NCBI GenBank assembly: GCA_020354025.1
Contig: CP070638.1
Location: forward strand, 1,436,849 to 1,500,848
Length of the DNA: 64,000 bases
From: Fidelibacterota bacterium
Lineage (GTDB): Bacteria > Fidelibacterota > Marinisomatia > SCGC-AAA003-L08 > TS1B11
Direction of reading: 5' to 3'
A program made the translations under genes and the position numbers. Of the stretch, positions 16,839 through 26,018 are shown in pieces. Position 1 is the first letter of the stretch. Each line of letters opens with the position of its first letter. Under the pieces are notes generated by a model that saw nothing but the letters and a program-made list of their open reading frames with translations, had not been told where the DNA came from and made no database searches.

Positions 16839-18161
16839 TTATCTGGAGCTCACGACTTCGACTTCTGGTGCATCAGCAAACGCCGAATAATTACCTGCCA
16901 GGTCTCCTCGGGCAGGCATGTCGCCCTCAACGACCAGGATCCGATAATACAGCGCCAATGACTCGCCGGAGCCGATTTTCTTCTTGAAGAACGCCCCGAA
17001 CCGCCCGTAATCACGATAGGCTGAATAGAGCGTAGGCTGCGGATTTCCCGGGTGGTTCATGTGCTGCACGCTGTATCGCCGGTTATTGAGCCCATAGGCC
17101 ATTGCCGCCCAGGGGAGGTCTTCATCTTCGAGAGGGTCGATATCTTCATTATGAAACAGGTAGGTTGCCCGGTCAGTTTCGGTGCTCTCAACGACATCCT
17201 GCGGGACCTGCTCACCGGATGCGGCAGCCGCCTTTTGGGCCCGTTCGCTCCCTGTGGAAACATCATTATGGGCCCGGTATTGAAAACCACCGTGTTCCGG
17301 ATCGCCATCGAGAAATACCTCGCCCGCGACCACTTCCAGTCGGGTGTGGAAGTCGAGCAGCAAGATCGTGGGGCTGGACTGGCGGAACACGGTGACCTTG
17401 CGCTGCTCAATGATGATCGACCCGCCAGCCGTGTCGTCCCAGCTGATCTGCGACTCCGAGCATGCCAGGACCGGGCCAGCCATCTCCTTCAGGAACTTCT
17501 GGTGTCTCTGTACCCCGCCTGTCATGCCCCAAAAGTTTAATGCCTCACCTCCAGACTCCAGCTTAGTCCAGCCGATAAATATGCCGCGATGGTGCGGATA
17601 GAGGCCACCTGGCCCGTTGGTCAGCAGGTTTTCCCCCTGGGCATCAAAAACATGGTGATAGGGTTTGTTGGTATCGTGAAGACGCTCCGGGGTTGAGTCA
17701 TCATAGGCGTACATATAGCTCACCACCCTACGCCCATCAAACAGCAGGTCGAGATGATCACCCGGTTTGTTTTGCCACATGAATCCTTCCGGGCTGGCTT
17801 TTCCACGATGGCTCATGATTGCAGTCCAGCTGCTGGTTTCTCCGGTCTTTGTTGTGGGTAGTATCCACCACAACTGGGTCTTCCCTTCCTCCGCTGAGAC
17901 GATCTGCCCCGGAACTTCAACACCAGCCCCGCCTTGTTCTTCGAGGAGGACGGAAATCTCCTCTACGGGCAGCCGGGCAAAACGTTCGGGTAGTTCTAGA
18001 GCCGCGAAAACCGGGACATTGACACAATCAGCCTTGGGCGCAGAGACGCGCAGCTGAAACTCGGCCGGCTCAGTCCCCCCGGCAGGGACCTCCGCAATTC
18101 TCCAGCAGGAAACAACAGAGATCGCTAGAATAATGGCAAGCGGCTTCAGGTGATTCTTCAT
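16839..18161 (-). CDS. PmoA-like (DUF6807) lipoprotein
   Basis: This 440-residue protein has a lipoprotein signal (VVSC, Cys19). It resembles the DUF6807/PmoA-family proteins found in carbohydrate loci of Planctomycetota and Bacteroidota. Typical blocks are YPHHRGIFIGW (centre), ALNFWG, GGFQYRAHNDV, ATYLFHNED and MNHPGNPQPTLYSAYRDYGR. The fold is beta-rich; no enzymatic reaction has been firmly assigned to my knowledge, and the family name does not imply methane oxidation. It starts 3 bases after the stop of the DUF5060/DUF4038-like lipoprotein gene, so the pair is one operon and probably acts on the same glycan outside the cytoplasm. Confidence 0.75.
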   Translation of the reverse strand: MKNHLKPLAIILAISVVSCWRIAEVPAGGTEPAEFQLRVSAPKADCVNVPVFAALELPERFARLPVEEISVLLEEQGGAGVEVPGQIVSAEEGKTQLWWILPTTKTGETSSWTAIMSHRGKASPEGFMWQNKPGDHLDLLFDGRRVVSYMYAYDDSTPERLHDTNKPYHHVFDAQGENLLTNGPGGLYPHHRGIFIGWTKLESGGEALNFWGMTGGVQRHQKFLKEMAGPVLACSESQISWDDTAGGSIIIEQRKVTVFRQSSPTILLLDFHTRLEVVAGEVFLDGDPEHGGFQYRAHNDVSTGSERAQKAAAASGEQVPQDVVESTETDRATYLFHNEDIDPLEDEDLPWAAMAYGLNNRRYSVQHMNHPGNPQPTLYSAYRDYGRFGAFFKKKIGSGESLALYYRILVVEGDMPARGDLAGNYSAFADAPEVEVVSSR

Positions 18162-18164
18162 TTC

Positions 18165-19970
18165 TCAATCCTTTCTGGTGTTTATTTTTGTACAAAGGAT
18201 AACCCAATCTTTATCGCTGCTGCTTGGTGGATCGCCCAGGGAAACCATTCCTGGACCGATGACATCGGTAATCGAACCGTTCAGAAGTTCCCCCCCTGAT
18301 CGGGGATTATACCAGCGTAAAGTGTAACTGCCCGCGGCCAGGCTGAGTCCCGTCGTTCCCCCCTCAGGTAGGTACACCGCGTATGTATTACCCGGTTCCG
18401 CCAGGCACCATCCCCGGGAAACCAGAGAGTCAGCCGATGACATCCGCTGGAATGGCAGATACCTTTGGAAAAACTCAAGTGCATGGCGGGTCAGATCCCA
18501 CATATGATCGCGGCTGCGCCAGTCCTCGCAGTTAAGGTCGTTGTGGGGGGAGGTGTAGCCGAAATACCACTCGACACCAGCCCCACCGGCCATCAGGTTG
18601 CCCCACAGGCAGTTCTTGCGTGGTTGATCGTGGGCAGGATCGGTAGCATCAGGCTTGACGCCGTTGGAACCATGACCGTATTCGTCCAGACATACAATCC
18701 AGTTATGACCCGCCGCTGCCGAGCGCTCTATCCACCTTATTGTCTCCGAATGGGTATCTGAACCGGTCTCGTTCATCTGCAGCGAAGGGCCGTCAAGGCC
18801 GGCAAATCCGAGCAGCGGATTGTAAACCTCATCGTATCGCCCCGGATAGGAGTGCACGACTACGGGGTGATCATAGGGATCGTTGTGTTTGAAAAAACCG
18901 GCGAACTCCCTGCGCTGGGCATCGGTGTTGGTATTTTCTTCGCCGAGGTTCCACACCAGCGCCAGATGGTGTCCAAAGCGGGCAATCAGCTCCCGGTAGT
19001 AGAGCTTCCGTTGACTCCCCAGTTCACCCCCGTCTAATCCCTGATCGTTCTCGGTCTCCTGGGTGACAACGTGCAGCATCAGCCCGAGCCGGTCCATATG
19101 TGAGAAGACTAGCTCCCATTGGCCGAACTTGCTGCAGTCGAAGCGGTAGCGTTCGTCAGGACCGGTCCAGGGCCAGACATCCTGTCCATCACCGCCATCG
19201 ATGTTATAGGTGAGGAAATAGACACTGTTCATCCCTTTGGAAGCCAGGTAATTCAGGGCACCGATGATATTCTTGCCCTTACCCCCTTTCCAGGTCGGAT
19301 CTCCAAGATGCCAGTCCCGCTGGTGGAACTCCCAGGCATGAAGGAAACTGCCGCCTTTTGCTTCGCCCTCCCTATCAAGACCGGCGAGGTCGAAGGTGCC
19401 GTCGAAATCGACGTAACCCAGAAAATTTTCCGGGCTATCGGCACCACCCTTGATAAAGTACTCGCCAGATTCAGCGAACCGCAGATAGCGCTCACCAACA
19501 TATTGCAGCCTGCCTTTGCTGCGGTGATCCCGACCGGCTTTATCGGTTTGGGCTACATCAAAGGTGCCCTCCAGCAGATCGAAGGCTACGGGCGATCCGG
19601 CCTCGGCGGAGTCGTTCACCGCTACTCCAGGACCGGATCGGAACGACACCTTATACCTCCAGGTGCCCACCTCGTCCGGAATGAAATGTACCCGCCACTT
19701 ATCACCGCCGTCAGCGCCCGTCTCCGACGCATTGCCGTCTGCGGCATAGTAGCCTGGTACAGTGTAACGCTTGCTGCCCTTAATAAAGGTCACATTCAGA
19801 CGGTAATCGAGAAAGGGATTCGGCGTCGCAGCTTCACCGGTATCAGGTCCACTGAAAGTGAGTGTAACCTTGTGCCACTTCTTAAGCTCACCGGTGATAC
19901 TTGCTCCCTCCCTGATGCCTGTACAGGCGGCAATTACCGCGATAACCACGATGAAGGTAACCGGTTTCAT
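18165..19970 (-). CDS. DUF5060/DUF4038-like glycoside hydrolase-type lipoprotein
   Basis: This 601-residue lipoprotein (AVIAAC, Cys16) has three parts. An N-terminal DUF5060-like beta-sandwich covers about 27-115 (VTLTFSGPDTGE, then YYAADGNASETGADGGDKW). A TIM-barrel catalytic region covers about 160-520, with YFIKGGADSPENFLGY, LVWNLGEENTNTDAQRREF and CLDEYGHGSNG; the Glu in NLGEEN and the Asp/Glu in LDEYGHG are reasonable catalytic acid candidates. The C-terminal beta domain (about 525-598, SLAAGSYTLRWYNPRSGGEL) is like the putative collagen-binding domain of DUF4038 proteins. It is the only protein here resembling a classical glycoside hydrolase. Substrate unknown. Confidence 0.75.
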   Translation of the reverse strand: MKPVTFIVVIAVIAACTGIREGASITGELKKWHKVTLTFSGPDTGEAATPNPFLDYRLNVTFIKGSKRYTVPGYYAADGNASETGADGGDKWRVHFIPDEVGTWRYKVSFRSGPGVAVNDSAEAGSPVAFDLLEGTFDVAQTDKAGRDHRSKGRLQYVGERYLRFAESGEYFIKGGADSPENFLGYVDFDGTFDLAGLDREGEAKGGSFLHAWEFHQRDWHLGDPTWKGGKGKNIIGALNYLASKGMNSVYFLTYNIDGGDGQDVWPWTGPDERYRFDCSKFGQWELVFSHMDRLGLMLHVVTQETENDQGLDGGELGSQRKLYYRELIARFGHHLALVWNLGEENTNTDAQRREFAGFFKHNDPYDHPVVVHSYPGRYDEVYNPLLGFAGLDGPSLQMNETGSDTHSETIRWIERSAAAGHNWIVCLDEYGHGSNGVKPDATDPAHDQPRKNCLWGNLMAGGAGVEWYFGYTSPHNDLNCEDWRSRDHMWDLTRHALEFFQRYLPFQRMSSADSLVSRGWCLAEPGNTYAVYLPEGGTTGLSLAAGSYTLRWYNPRSGGELLNGSITDVIGPGMVSLGDPPSSSDKDWVILCTKINTRKD

Positions 19971-20062
19971 TTTGAGTTCTATTGCTTATCCCTATCCGCG
20001 GGAAAGAATAGCCGTATTCTGACCATCCCGTTGAGCACCGGGAAAATAACCGGCAGGAAAGG

Positions 20063-20090
20063 GGCCGAGCCTGACTTGGAGGGTTCGGCC
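20063..20090 (-). terminator. Candidate terminator hairpin after the split dehydrogenase
   Basis: GGCCGAGCC (20063-20071) pairs with GGTTCGGCC (20082-20090), 9 bp with one G-T wobble and a 10-base loop, just past the stop at 20118. The T tract is weak (CCTTTCC on the - strand). Confidence 0.45.
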
Positions 20091-20117
20091 TCCTATCCCC
20101 AGGTCACAATAAGTACC

Positions 20118-21542
20118 TTACACGCTCGCCGGCACCACGTAAGGCTTGCGGTATTTCCGGCTCACAAGCTGGTTAGCCTCCTCATCGCCGATAAACTGCT
20201 CCTTGGCAGGGTCGAATTCCAGTGAGCGCCCCAGCCGGGCAGCGATCAGCCCGATATGGCATAAGGCTGAGGAATAGTGCGCTTCCAGGACGTCGGCATT
20301 GAGCTTTTTCTGGTCCCGGGCCCGTACGGCATCAAGGAAGTTCTGGATATGGTCCCCGCCCTCATCACGGCCGGGACCCGGCTCCTCTTTCCGGCCCAGG
20401 TAGGTCTGGTATTTCGAGTAGCTGGGAATGACCATATAGCCCTCCGAGCCATAGAAAAGGATCCCCACCTTGGCCCCCTTCTCATCGTTGGTCATATATG
20501 GGCGGGTATCGAAGACCAGCATCTTTCCGCGGGGACCGGCCTCGGGAAATTCAAAAGTCGTGTTGATTACGTTGGGTACCTCCTTCTGGTCATCGAATAG
20601 GAAATGCCCGCCCATGGATATAACTTTTGTTGGCAGGGTCACCCCGAGGCCCCAGCGGGCTACATCCATCTGGTGGACTCCCTGATTGCCGATATCACCG
20701 TTGCCGTAATCCCAGTAGTAATGCCAGTTGTAGTGGAACCGGTTGCGGTTGAACGGCCGTTTTGGAGCCGGCCCCAGCCAGGCGTCATAGTCCACATTTT
20801 TCATGTAGCTGCGGTCAAAGCAGAAGTCGGATTTGCTACCTACCAGGAGCGAGAAGTCTTCCCCTTTCTTCATCTGGCCGTCGGGGTACTTGCCAATGGA
20901 AGGCCGCCAGCGATAACAGAGGCCGCGGGCCATTTAGACCTCACCAATCACCCCTTCTCTGATCTTCTCGATGGCTTCCCGAATGGCCACACTACTGCGG
21001 ATCTGGGTGCCGTGCTGCACCATGCGGTTATACTTGCGGGCAGCTTCCACCATCTTACGCCCTTCCCAGATGTTATGGGAGCCGGGCTTCTCGACGTACA
21101 CGTCCTTTCCGGCCTGACACGCCCAGATAGTGGCCAGTGAATGCCAGTGGTTGGTGGTGGTGACACTCACCGCATCAATATCCTTATCATCATAGATCCG
21201 GCGCAGGTCCTGCTCGGTGTCGGGCGCTTTCCCCTGGACCTTCCGCATAGACTTCACCCGGTCGGCGAACAGGTTCTTGTCGATATCGCACAGGGTCTTA
21301 ACTTCCACATTATCATGCCTGGCGAAGTCTTCAATAACGTCCTTCCCCCGGCTGCGGATACCGATGCCAGCCATGATGATGCGGTCATTGGCGCCTACGA
21401 TGCGGCTGCTGACGGCGGGGGCCGCTAGCGTCTTTGCAGCCAGGGCGCCCCCGGCGGCGATGCCCACGGCCGCCTGCGTGCTGCGACCTAGAAATTCACG
21501 GCGCGTGAGTCGGTTTACCTGCTGGGATTTATCCTGTTTCAT
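20118..21542 (-). pseudogene. Tat-exported Gfo/Idh/MocA dehydrogenase split by an in-frame TAA
   Basis: Two halves lie in the same frame with nothing between them: 202 residues (21542-20934) then stop TAA (20936-20934), then ATG and 271 residues (20933-20118). The N-terminal half has a Tat signal (LTRREFLGRS), IGIRSRG nucleotide loop and VEKP (150-153). The C-terminal half has the substrate-binding domain and ends SRKYRKPYVVP. The intact paralog next to it (21848-23287) reads GEVYLARGLC across the junction; here it reads GEV-stop-MARGLCY, so a Tyr codon TAC/TAT became TAA by one base change. Combined length (475 with the stop position) matches the paralog (479). It may be a recent nonsense mutation, a read-through site or a sequencing error. 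Good GGAGGG site before 21542. Confidence 0.8.
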
Positions 21543-21847
21543 GGTTTTCCCTCCATATTCAATCTCGATATTTAGTTGATTAATAGTACCTGTTTACCTG
21601 CCTTCGAGGTCTGAGGCCGCCAACCTGATAGTCCGTAATGAGGAATAACTCATCCCATCGATCAAGCGTTCAGTGGCTGACCTTATCCGGGGGGACATCT
21701 GTTATACCGCGACTCCTCCTGATAGATAATATTACCGGCTTCCAAGCGGTGGAGCAAGACCAAAACGGAACCGATTCGAGTAGGAAAACCCGCCGACCTG
21801 TCACTAAGCCGGCGGGTTATTTGACTAAGTCCCTCTTCCGTACCAGA
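21543..21847. other. Intergenic region of 305 bases
   Basis: It contains the terminator of the upstream paralog (listed separately) and must hold any promoter of the split dehydrogenase. No other gene or repeat is evident. Confidence 0.5.
21784..21818 (-). terminator. Rho-independent terminator
   Basis: AACCCGCCG (21787-21795) and CGGCGGGTT (21810-21818) form a perfect 9-bp stem with a 14-base loop. On the - strand the stem is followed by TTTTCC. It lies about 30 bases past the stop of the dehydrogenase at 21848. Confidence 0.65.
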
Positions 21848-23287
21848 TCACACTTTATCGGGTACGACGTAAGGCTTTCGATACTTCCTGGTCAGCAGCT
21901 TGTCGGCTTCCCTGTCACCGACGAACTTCTCCTTCTTCCCATCGAAAGTGAGATCATGTCCGACGAGATAGGAAATGTTCGCCAGATGTGGCAAGGCCGT
22001 AGACATATTGCCTTCCTCAATATCGCAGTTCAGGTCCTCCCGCTTACCTGTTCGGAGAGCGTGTATGAAGTTGTCTATGTGACCTTCACCGCCGGAGCCG
22101 GCCAGGTTCATGGGATCGGACACGGGCTCTTCGGATTCAGAGCTGGGTCCCGGTTCGTTGTTGCGACCGAAATAGGTCCGCCAGGCACCCCCTTTCACGT
22201 GCATCCAACCCTCTGAGCCTAGGAAGAGGTCCCCGATCGTTATATCATCTTCGCTGTTGGTGAAGAGGCCGCGAGTACCGAACTCGAGAACAACTCCATC
22301 AGCATACTCGAAGAGGGAGGTCTGGGTGTTCGGCGTCTCTTGAGAGCTATCATAGGCGAACATGCCACCCGTTGAGCTGATCTTTACCGGGTGTTCGTTC
22401 TTGTTCAGACCCCAGCGGGCGATATCGAACTGATGGGGACCCTGATTGCCGGTGTCGCCGTTGCCATAGTCCCAGTGCCAGTGCCAGTTATAGTGGAACC
22501 GGTTGCGGTTAAACGGCCGTTTCGGCGCCGGGCCGAGCCATTGGTCATAGTCCACCTTCTCCAGATAAGCTGCCGTGTACGCGGGCTCTTCCCGATCACT
22601 GCCAATAGTGAGAGAATAAGTCTCGCTATCAGCCAAAGGACCATCGGGGTATCTGCCGATATCGTTGCGGGGTTTGAAACACAACCCCCGGGCCAGGTAT
22701 ACCTCGCCGATGCCCCCTTCGTGGAGAAACTGGATAGCCCGGCGGATATTGCTGTTGGATCGGGTCTGGAAGCCTACCTGCACCAGGCGGTTGTGCTCCC
22801 GGGCTGCCTCCACCATTTTACGCCCTTCCCATATGTTATGGCAGGACGGTTTCTCAACGTAGACGTGCTTGCCGGCCTGCACCGCCCAGATGGTCGTCAG
22901 AGCATGCCAGTGGTTGGGCGTAGCGGTAGCGATAGCATCGATCTCTTTATCGTCAAAGGCCTTGCGCATGTCCGTCTCGGTGCCAGGCGAGTAACCGTGT
23001 TCATCGGCTACCTGCTTTGCTCGTTCAGCAAAAAGGTTGGCATCCACGTCAACAATTGTCTTCACGTTGACGCCCTGGACTCCGGCAAAGTTGCTGATCA
23101 GGTTTCTGCCGCGGCTGCGAATACCGACGATAGCCATGTTAATGCGGTCGTTGGCTCCCATTATGCGGTTACTCACAGCTGGAGCTGCCCGCGTAATCAT
23201 GGCGCTGCCGGCCACAACACCCGCTGCAACCTGCCCGCCGCGTGTCAGGAACTCACGCCGTGACATTTCCTTAGGTTTAGTTGACAT
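21848..23287 (-). CDS. Tat-exported Gfo/Idh/MocA dehydrogenase
   Basis: This 479-residue protein has a Tat signal (MSRREFLTRGG, 8-18) and a hydrophobic core to about residue 35. The Rossmann domain covers about 48-170; its nucleotide loop is GIRSRG (55-60) rather than GxGxxG. VEKP (144-147) contains the catalytic Lys. The region RPFNRNRFHYNWHWHWDYGN with GNQGPHQFDIARWG forms the active-site loop of the C-terminal domain. The tail TRKYRKPYVV is shared with the split neighbour. AAAGGAGGATC precedes the ATG. It is probably periplasmic with pre-bound NAD(P), oxidising or reducing a sugar. The upstream TIM-barrel Tat-lipoprotein at 23378 is likely in the same operon. Confidence 0.88.
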   Translation of the reverse strand: MSTKPKEMSRREFLTRGGQVAAGVVAGSAMITRAAPAVSNRIMGANDRINMAIVGIRSRGRNLISNFAGVQGVNVKTIVDVDANLFAERAKQVADEHGYSPGTETDMRKAFDDKEIDAIATATPNHWHALTTIWAVQAGKHVYVEKPSCHNIWEGRKMVEAAREHNRLVQVGFQTRSNSNIRRAIQFLHEGGIGEVYLARGLCFKPRNDIGRYPDGPLADSETYSLTIGSDREEPAYTAAYLEKVDYDQWLGPAPKRPFNRNRFHYNWHWHWDYGNGDTGNQGPHQFDIARWGLNKNEHPVKISSTGGMFAYDSSQETPNTQTSLFEYADGVVLEFGTRGLFTNSEDDITIGDLFLGSEGWMHVKGGAWRTYFGRNNEPGPSSESEEPVSDPMNLAGSGGEGHIDNFIHALRTGKREDLNCDIEEGNMSTALPHLANISYLVGHDLTFDGKKEKFVGDREADKLLTRKYRKPYVVPDKV

Positions 23288-23377
23288 TTAGATCCTCCTT
23301 TAGCTTGACTCCTTTTAAGATGAAAATCAGATCAAGAAATAATCCATCGGGTGTCTAGTTCAATTACAACAGCTGGA

Positions 23378-24298
23378 TCAGACGCGGGCCCGAGCCTCGG
23401 CCACCATCTGCTTGAAAAGCGCGGCCTGCTCAGCCAGGGCTTTGACACGGTCCGGTACCTCCCGGCGCGCCTCCAGCAGGAGCCAGCCCTTGTAGTCCAT
23501 CCCCACGAAAAGCTGGATCAACTCCTGGTAAGGGTATTCGGTACCGTCCAACTCTCGGATATGGGCGGTCTCACCGAAATGATCCTTGACCAGGTTGAAG
23601 TTGTGTTCCAGGCCTTCGCCTTCCAGGTCCTGCCTGTTGCAGTTCCAGCACACACCGACGTTGGGTTGATTAACCACGTCGAAAATCTGCTTCATGACCG
23701 GCAGCTCACTGGTCTGATTACCGTGCACCTCGACCCGAATCTCCTGTCCGTAGTCGGCGGCAAAACGCCCCAGATCGTTGAGTGACTGGCCGATCTGCTC
23801 GATGGTCTTCTCGACCGGCACCTCCTCAGGTAGCGCGTTGGGTTTGATCTTGACGCCGCTGCCCCCCACGTCGTAGGAAAGCTTGACATACTCCTTGGCG
23901 CCCTTGATATCCTCCCTGAGCTTCGCCGGATCAACGTAGTGAAAGGCCCAGTTTGTGCCTAATCCCACGAGGGTAACGGGACTGTTTTCAAAACGGATTT
24001 TCACCTCGTAGCGCTGCCGTGCGTTGATATGAGAATCTACGCCGTGGGCGTGCTGGGTGCGCAGCTCCACAGCGAGCACTCCCGTCTTCTGGCAGTTACG
24101 AATCAGTGTGGGCAAATCCCAGTCTCGGCCCCACTGGTAGGTAACAAAGCCTAACTGCAGCTTATCAGGCGGTTTCCTCACAACCGGCTGTTTAGTGCCG
24201 CAAGCTACCAAGGCACTGCCGGCGATTATGCCCATAGCAGCCTGGCTGCCGCGTGTCAGAAACTCCCGCCGCGATATATCTTTAGGTTTGGATGTCAT
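23378..24298 (-). CDS. Tat-type lipoprotein, sugar isomerase/epimerase-like TIM barrel
   Basis: This 306-residue protein combines a Tat motif (ISRREFLTRGS) with a lipobox (LVAC, Cys33), so it is a predicted Tat-exported lipoprotein. The TIM barrel (about 48-300) is of the xylose-isomerase-like type: VTYQWGRDWDLPTLI at strand 1, RVEVHGNQTS, GVCWNCNRQDLEG, AHIRELDGTEY and GWLLLEARRE. The usual Asp-x-x-His at strand 7 appears as CWNCN, so one metal ligand may be lost or altered. GGGGGG precedes the start. It lies 90 bases upstream of the dehydrogenase at 21848 and probably acts on the same sugar, but the reaction is unknown. Confidence 0.78.
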   Translation of the reverse strand: MTSKPKDISRREFLTRGSQAAMGIIAGSALVACGTKQPVVRKPPDKLQLGFVTYQWGRDWDLPTLIRNCQKTGVLAVELRTQHAHGVDSHINARQRYEVKIRFENSPVTLVGLGTNWAFHYVDPAKLREDIKGAKEYVKLSYDVGGSGVKIKPNALPEEVPVEKTIEQIGQSLNDLGRFAADYGQEIRVEVHGNQTSELPVMKQIFDVVNQPNVGVCWNCNRQDLEGEGLEHNFNLVKDHFGETAHIRELDGTEYPYQELIQLFVGMDYKGWLLLEARREVPDRVKALAEQAALFKQMVAEARARV

Positions 24299-24703
24299 CA
24301 GAACCCCCCTTGAACTTGAATGGAATTTACATCAATGACCTTCCGCTGTGTCCGAGAAAAGCAAATATTGCGTCAAATAACGACTGCTCTTCATCCCCTG
24401 AGCACCCTTACTGCTACTCCTCCTGAGTTTAAATCTCAGGATCCGCAATTGGCCGAGAGGCAGCTGACTCCTCCATCCTACTCAAGACTTTTTTCCCTCC
24501 GCCAGGAAGCAACAGTCTGTGAGGGATCGGACATTAATTGGCAGCTTTAGCCTCTCCCTTCCCAGGTTGCGAAAGTACCCTGCGCTCTCATATCCCCGGT
24601 GGATCAGGTTTTTCATGAACCTAACCAGCTCCGTCGACTTGCCTGACCATTCTGCCGACCGGATTAGGGCTTCGCCGCCCTCAGGATTTTCCTGCGCGAA
24701 CTG
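24299..24703. other. Intergenic region of 405 bases
   Basis: No gene is supported. It lies downstream of the MFS transporter and upstream of the TIM-barrel lipoprotein and so probably holds a terminator and a promoter, but I see no strong hairpin or clear promoter boxes. Short open frames here lack ribosome-binding sites and recognisable content. Confidence 0.5.
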
Positions 24704-25861
24704 CTATAAGATACCCATAACGATAGCCAGAACGATCAGGATAAGGCAAAGCGGAACCAGGAGCTTTAAGCTCTTCTGGACCGTCGAGCCCTTTGCCATA
24801 TTACCGATCGCCTTGGGTATCAGCACTGCGCCCAACAGGCCAACAGCGAAGATGATCCCGAAAACACTGCCGTAGATCTCGGGGCTGAACTTGGCAAAGG
24901 TAACTCCAACCGTTGTTGGAAATACGGGGCCAAATGCAAGACCGGCAACGAACGCCAATAACCGTGCCCGCATCCCGCTATTGGTACGGGTCATCCCCAG
25001 GATGATCACACCGGCGATTAGCGCGACCGCTGCAATATACCAGCCGCCGTACTCGGTGATCGTCGGTATCTGGCTAGCGATCAGTCGGCCGATCATCATG
25101 GCTACGGCGAATAACGAGAGCACGCGGGCCGCGGATGCGTCTACGACTTCCTCATCGATCTCAGGGCTCTCCGCGCTGATTACTTCCTTCCCAAACGACG
25201 GGAGCCAGTTGGAAAACGACATTTCCAGGCTGATATAGCAGAACAGCGCGAGCGCACCGATGAGAACGGCTGGCTTGGCAAGCAGCGCAAAGGCATCACC
25301 AATCGCAAAGCCGGCCGGGACCTCGGGGTAAGTGGCCAGGAGCGCAAAGATCACGGGAATCAGTACGATAATGCCCAACACTGACACGGTATTCTCATAC
25401 GAGGTTTTGCGAAAAAGGAAGCTTACGACCAGGGGTGTTAGAAACAGCCCCAGGCCAAAGAAGACGTTCCCGAAATTGCTGGCTGCAGCCGGATTTTCGC
25501 CTCCGTACAGGACTACCGGAATAAGCGTGTTGCCGGCCGTGTTCAGAGCCATCGCGCCGAATCCCAGCAGGATGCAGGCTCCAATCACCAGATTGTAGGT
25601 CACACCACGGGCGATTATAAAAAGGACTGCCGCAGTTAGAGCGAATCCGAAAACCGCCACGGGCTTATATCCGATCGAATCGACAACAACGCCCATGATC
25701 AGTGACGCCACCAGACTGGTGATCATAAAACTGGAAATGAGCGTCCCGAATCGCGCCGTATCGATCTTCAACCGCGGCATCAGCTTGATGCTGATCGATC
25801 CTAGTAGCGCGAAGCTCATGCCCAAACCAAACACACACAGCAGAGCTACGACTTTTTCCAT
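24704..25861 (-). CDS. FHS-like MFS sugar transporter
   Basis: This 385-residue membrane protein has about 12 transmembrane segments. The loop after TM2 reads VVDSIGYKPV, and the segment LLGFGAMALNTAGNTLIPVV with NFGNVFFGLGLFLTPLV fits the fucose/glucose-galactose:H+ symporter (FHS) branch of the major facilitator superfamily. The acidic stretch ESPEIDEEVVD (about 213-223) is a cytoplasmic central loop. AAGGAGGG precedes the ATG. It lies in the middle of the dehydrogenase array and is the most obvious uptake route for sugars released outside the inner membrane. The substrate is not evident. Confidence 0.82.
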   Translation of the reverse strand: MEKVVALLCVFGLGMSFALLGSISIKLMPRLKIDTARFGTLISSFMITSLVASLIMGVVVDSIGYKPVAVFGFALTAAVLFIIARGVTYNLVIGACILLGFGAMALNTAGNTLIPVVLYGGENPAAASNFGNVFFGLGLFLTPLVVSFLFRKTSYENTVSVLGIIVLIPVIFALLATYPEVPAGFAIGDAFALLAKPAVLIGALALFCYISLEMSFSNWLPSFGKEVISAESPEIDEEVVDASAARVLSLFAVAMMIGRLIASQIPTITEYGGWYIAAVALIAGVIILGMTRTNSGMRARLLAFVAGLAFGPVFPTTVGVTFAKFSPEIYGSVFGIIFAVGLLGAVLIPKAIGNMAKGSTVQKSLKLLVPLCLILIVLAIVMGIL

Positions 25862-26018
25862 CTTTTACCCTCCTTGTATACGGTTAACACTAAAATAAAG
25901 CCTGAAATATCCTGACCGGGCTAGCGTAGGTAATTTACCGATATTGAGCCGATTTGGTATTACTAATCGAAAATTCGGGCTGGTCACGAACCTGTCCTGT
26001 TTACTGCACCGGCTAAAA

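Noticed and set aside
19119..20225. Long + strand open frame of 368 codons opposite the DUF5060/DUF4038-like gene and the split dehydrogenase
   Set aside because: It has no ribosome-binding site or family resemblance, and lies opposite clearly conserved genes. GC-rich codon usage gives such antisense frames.
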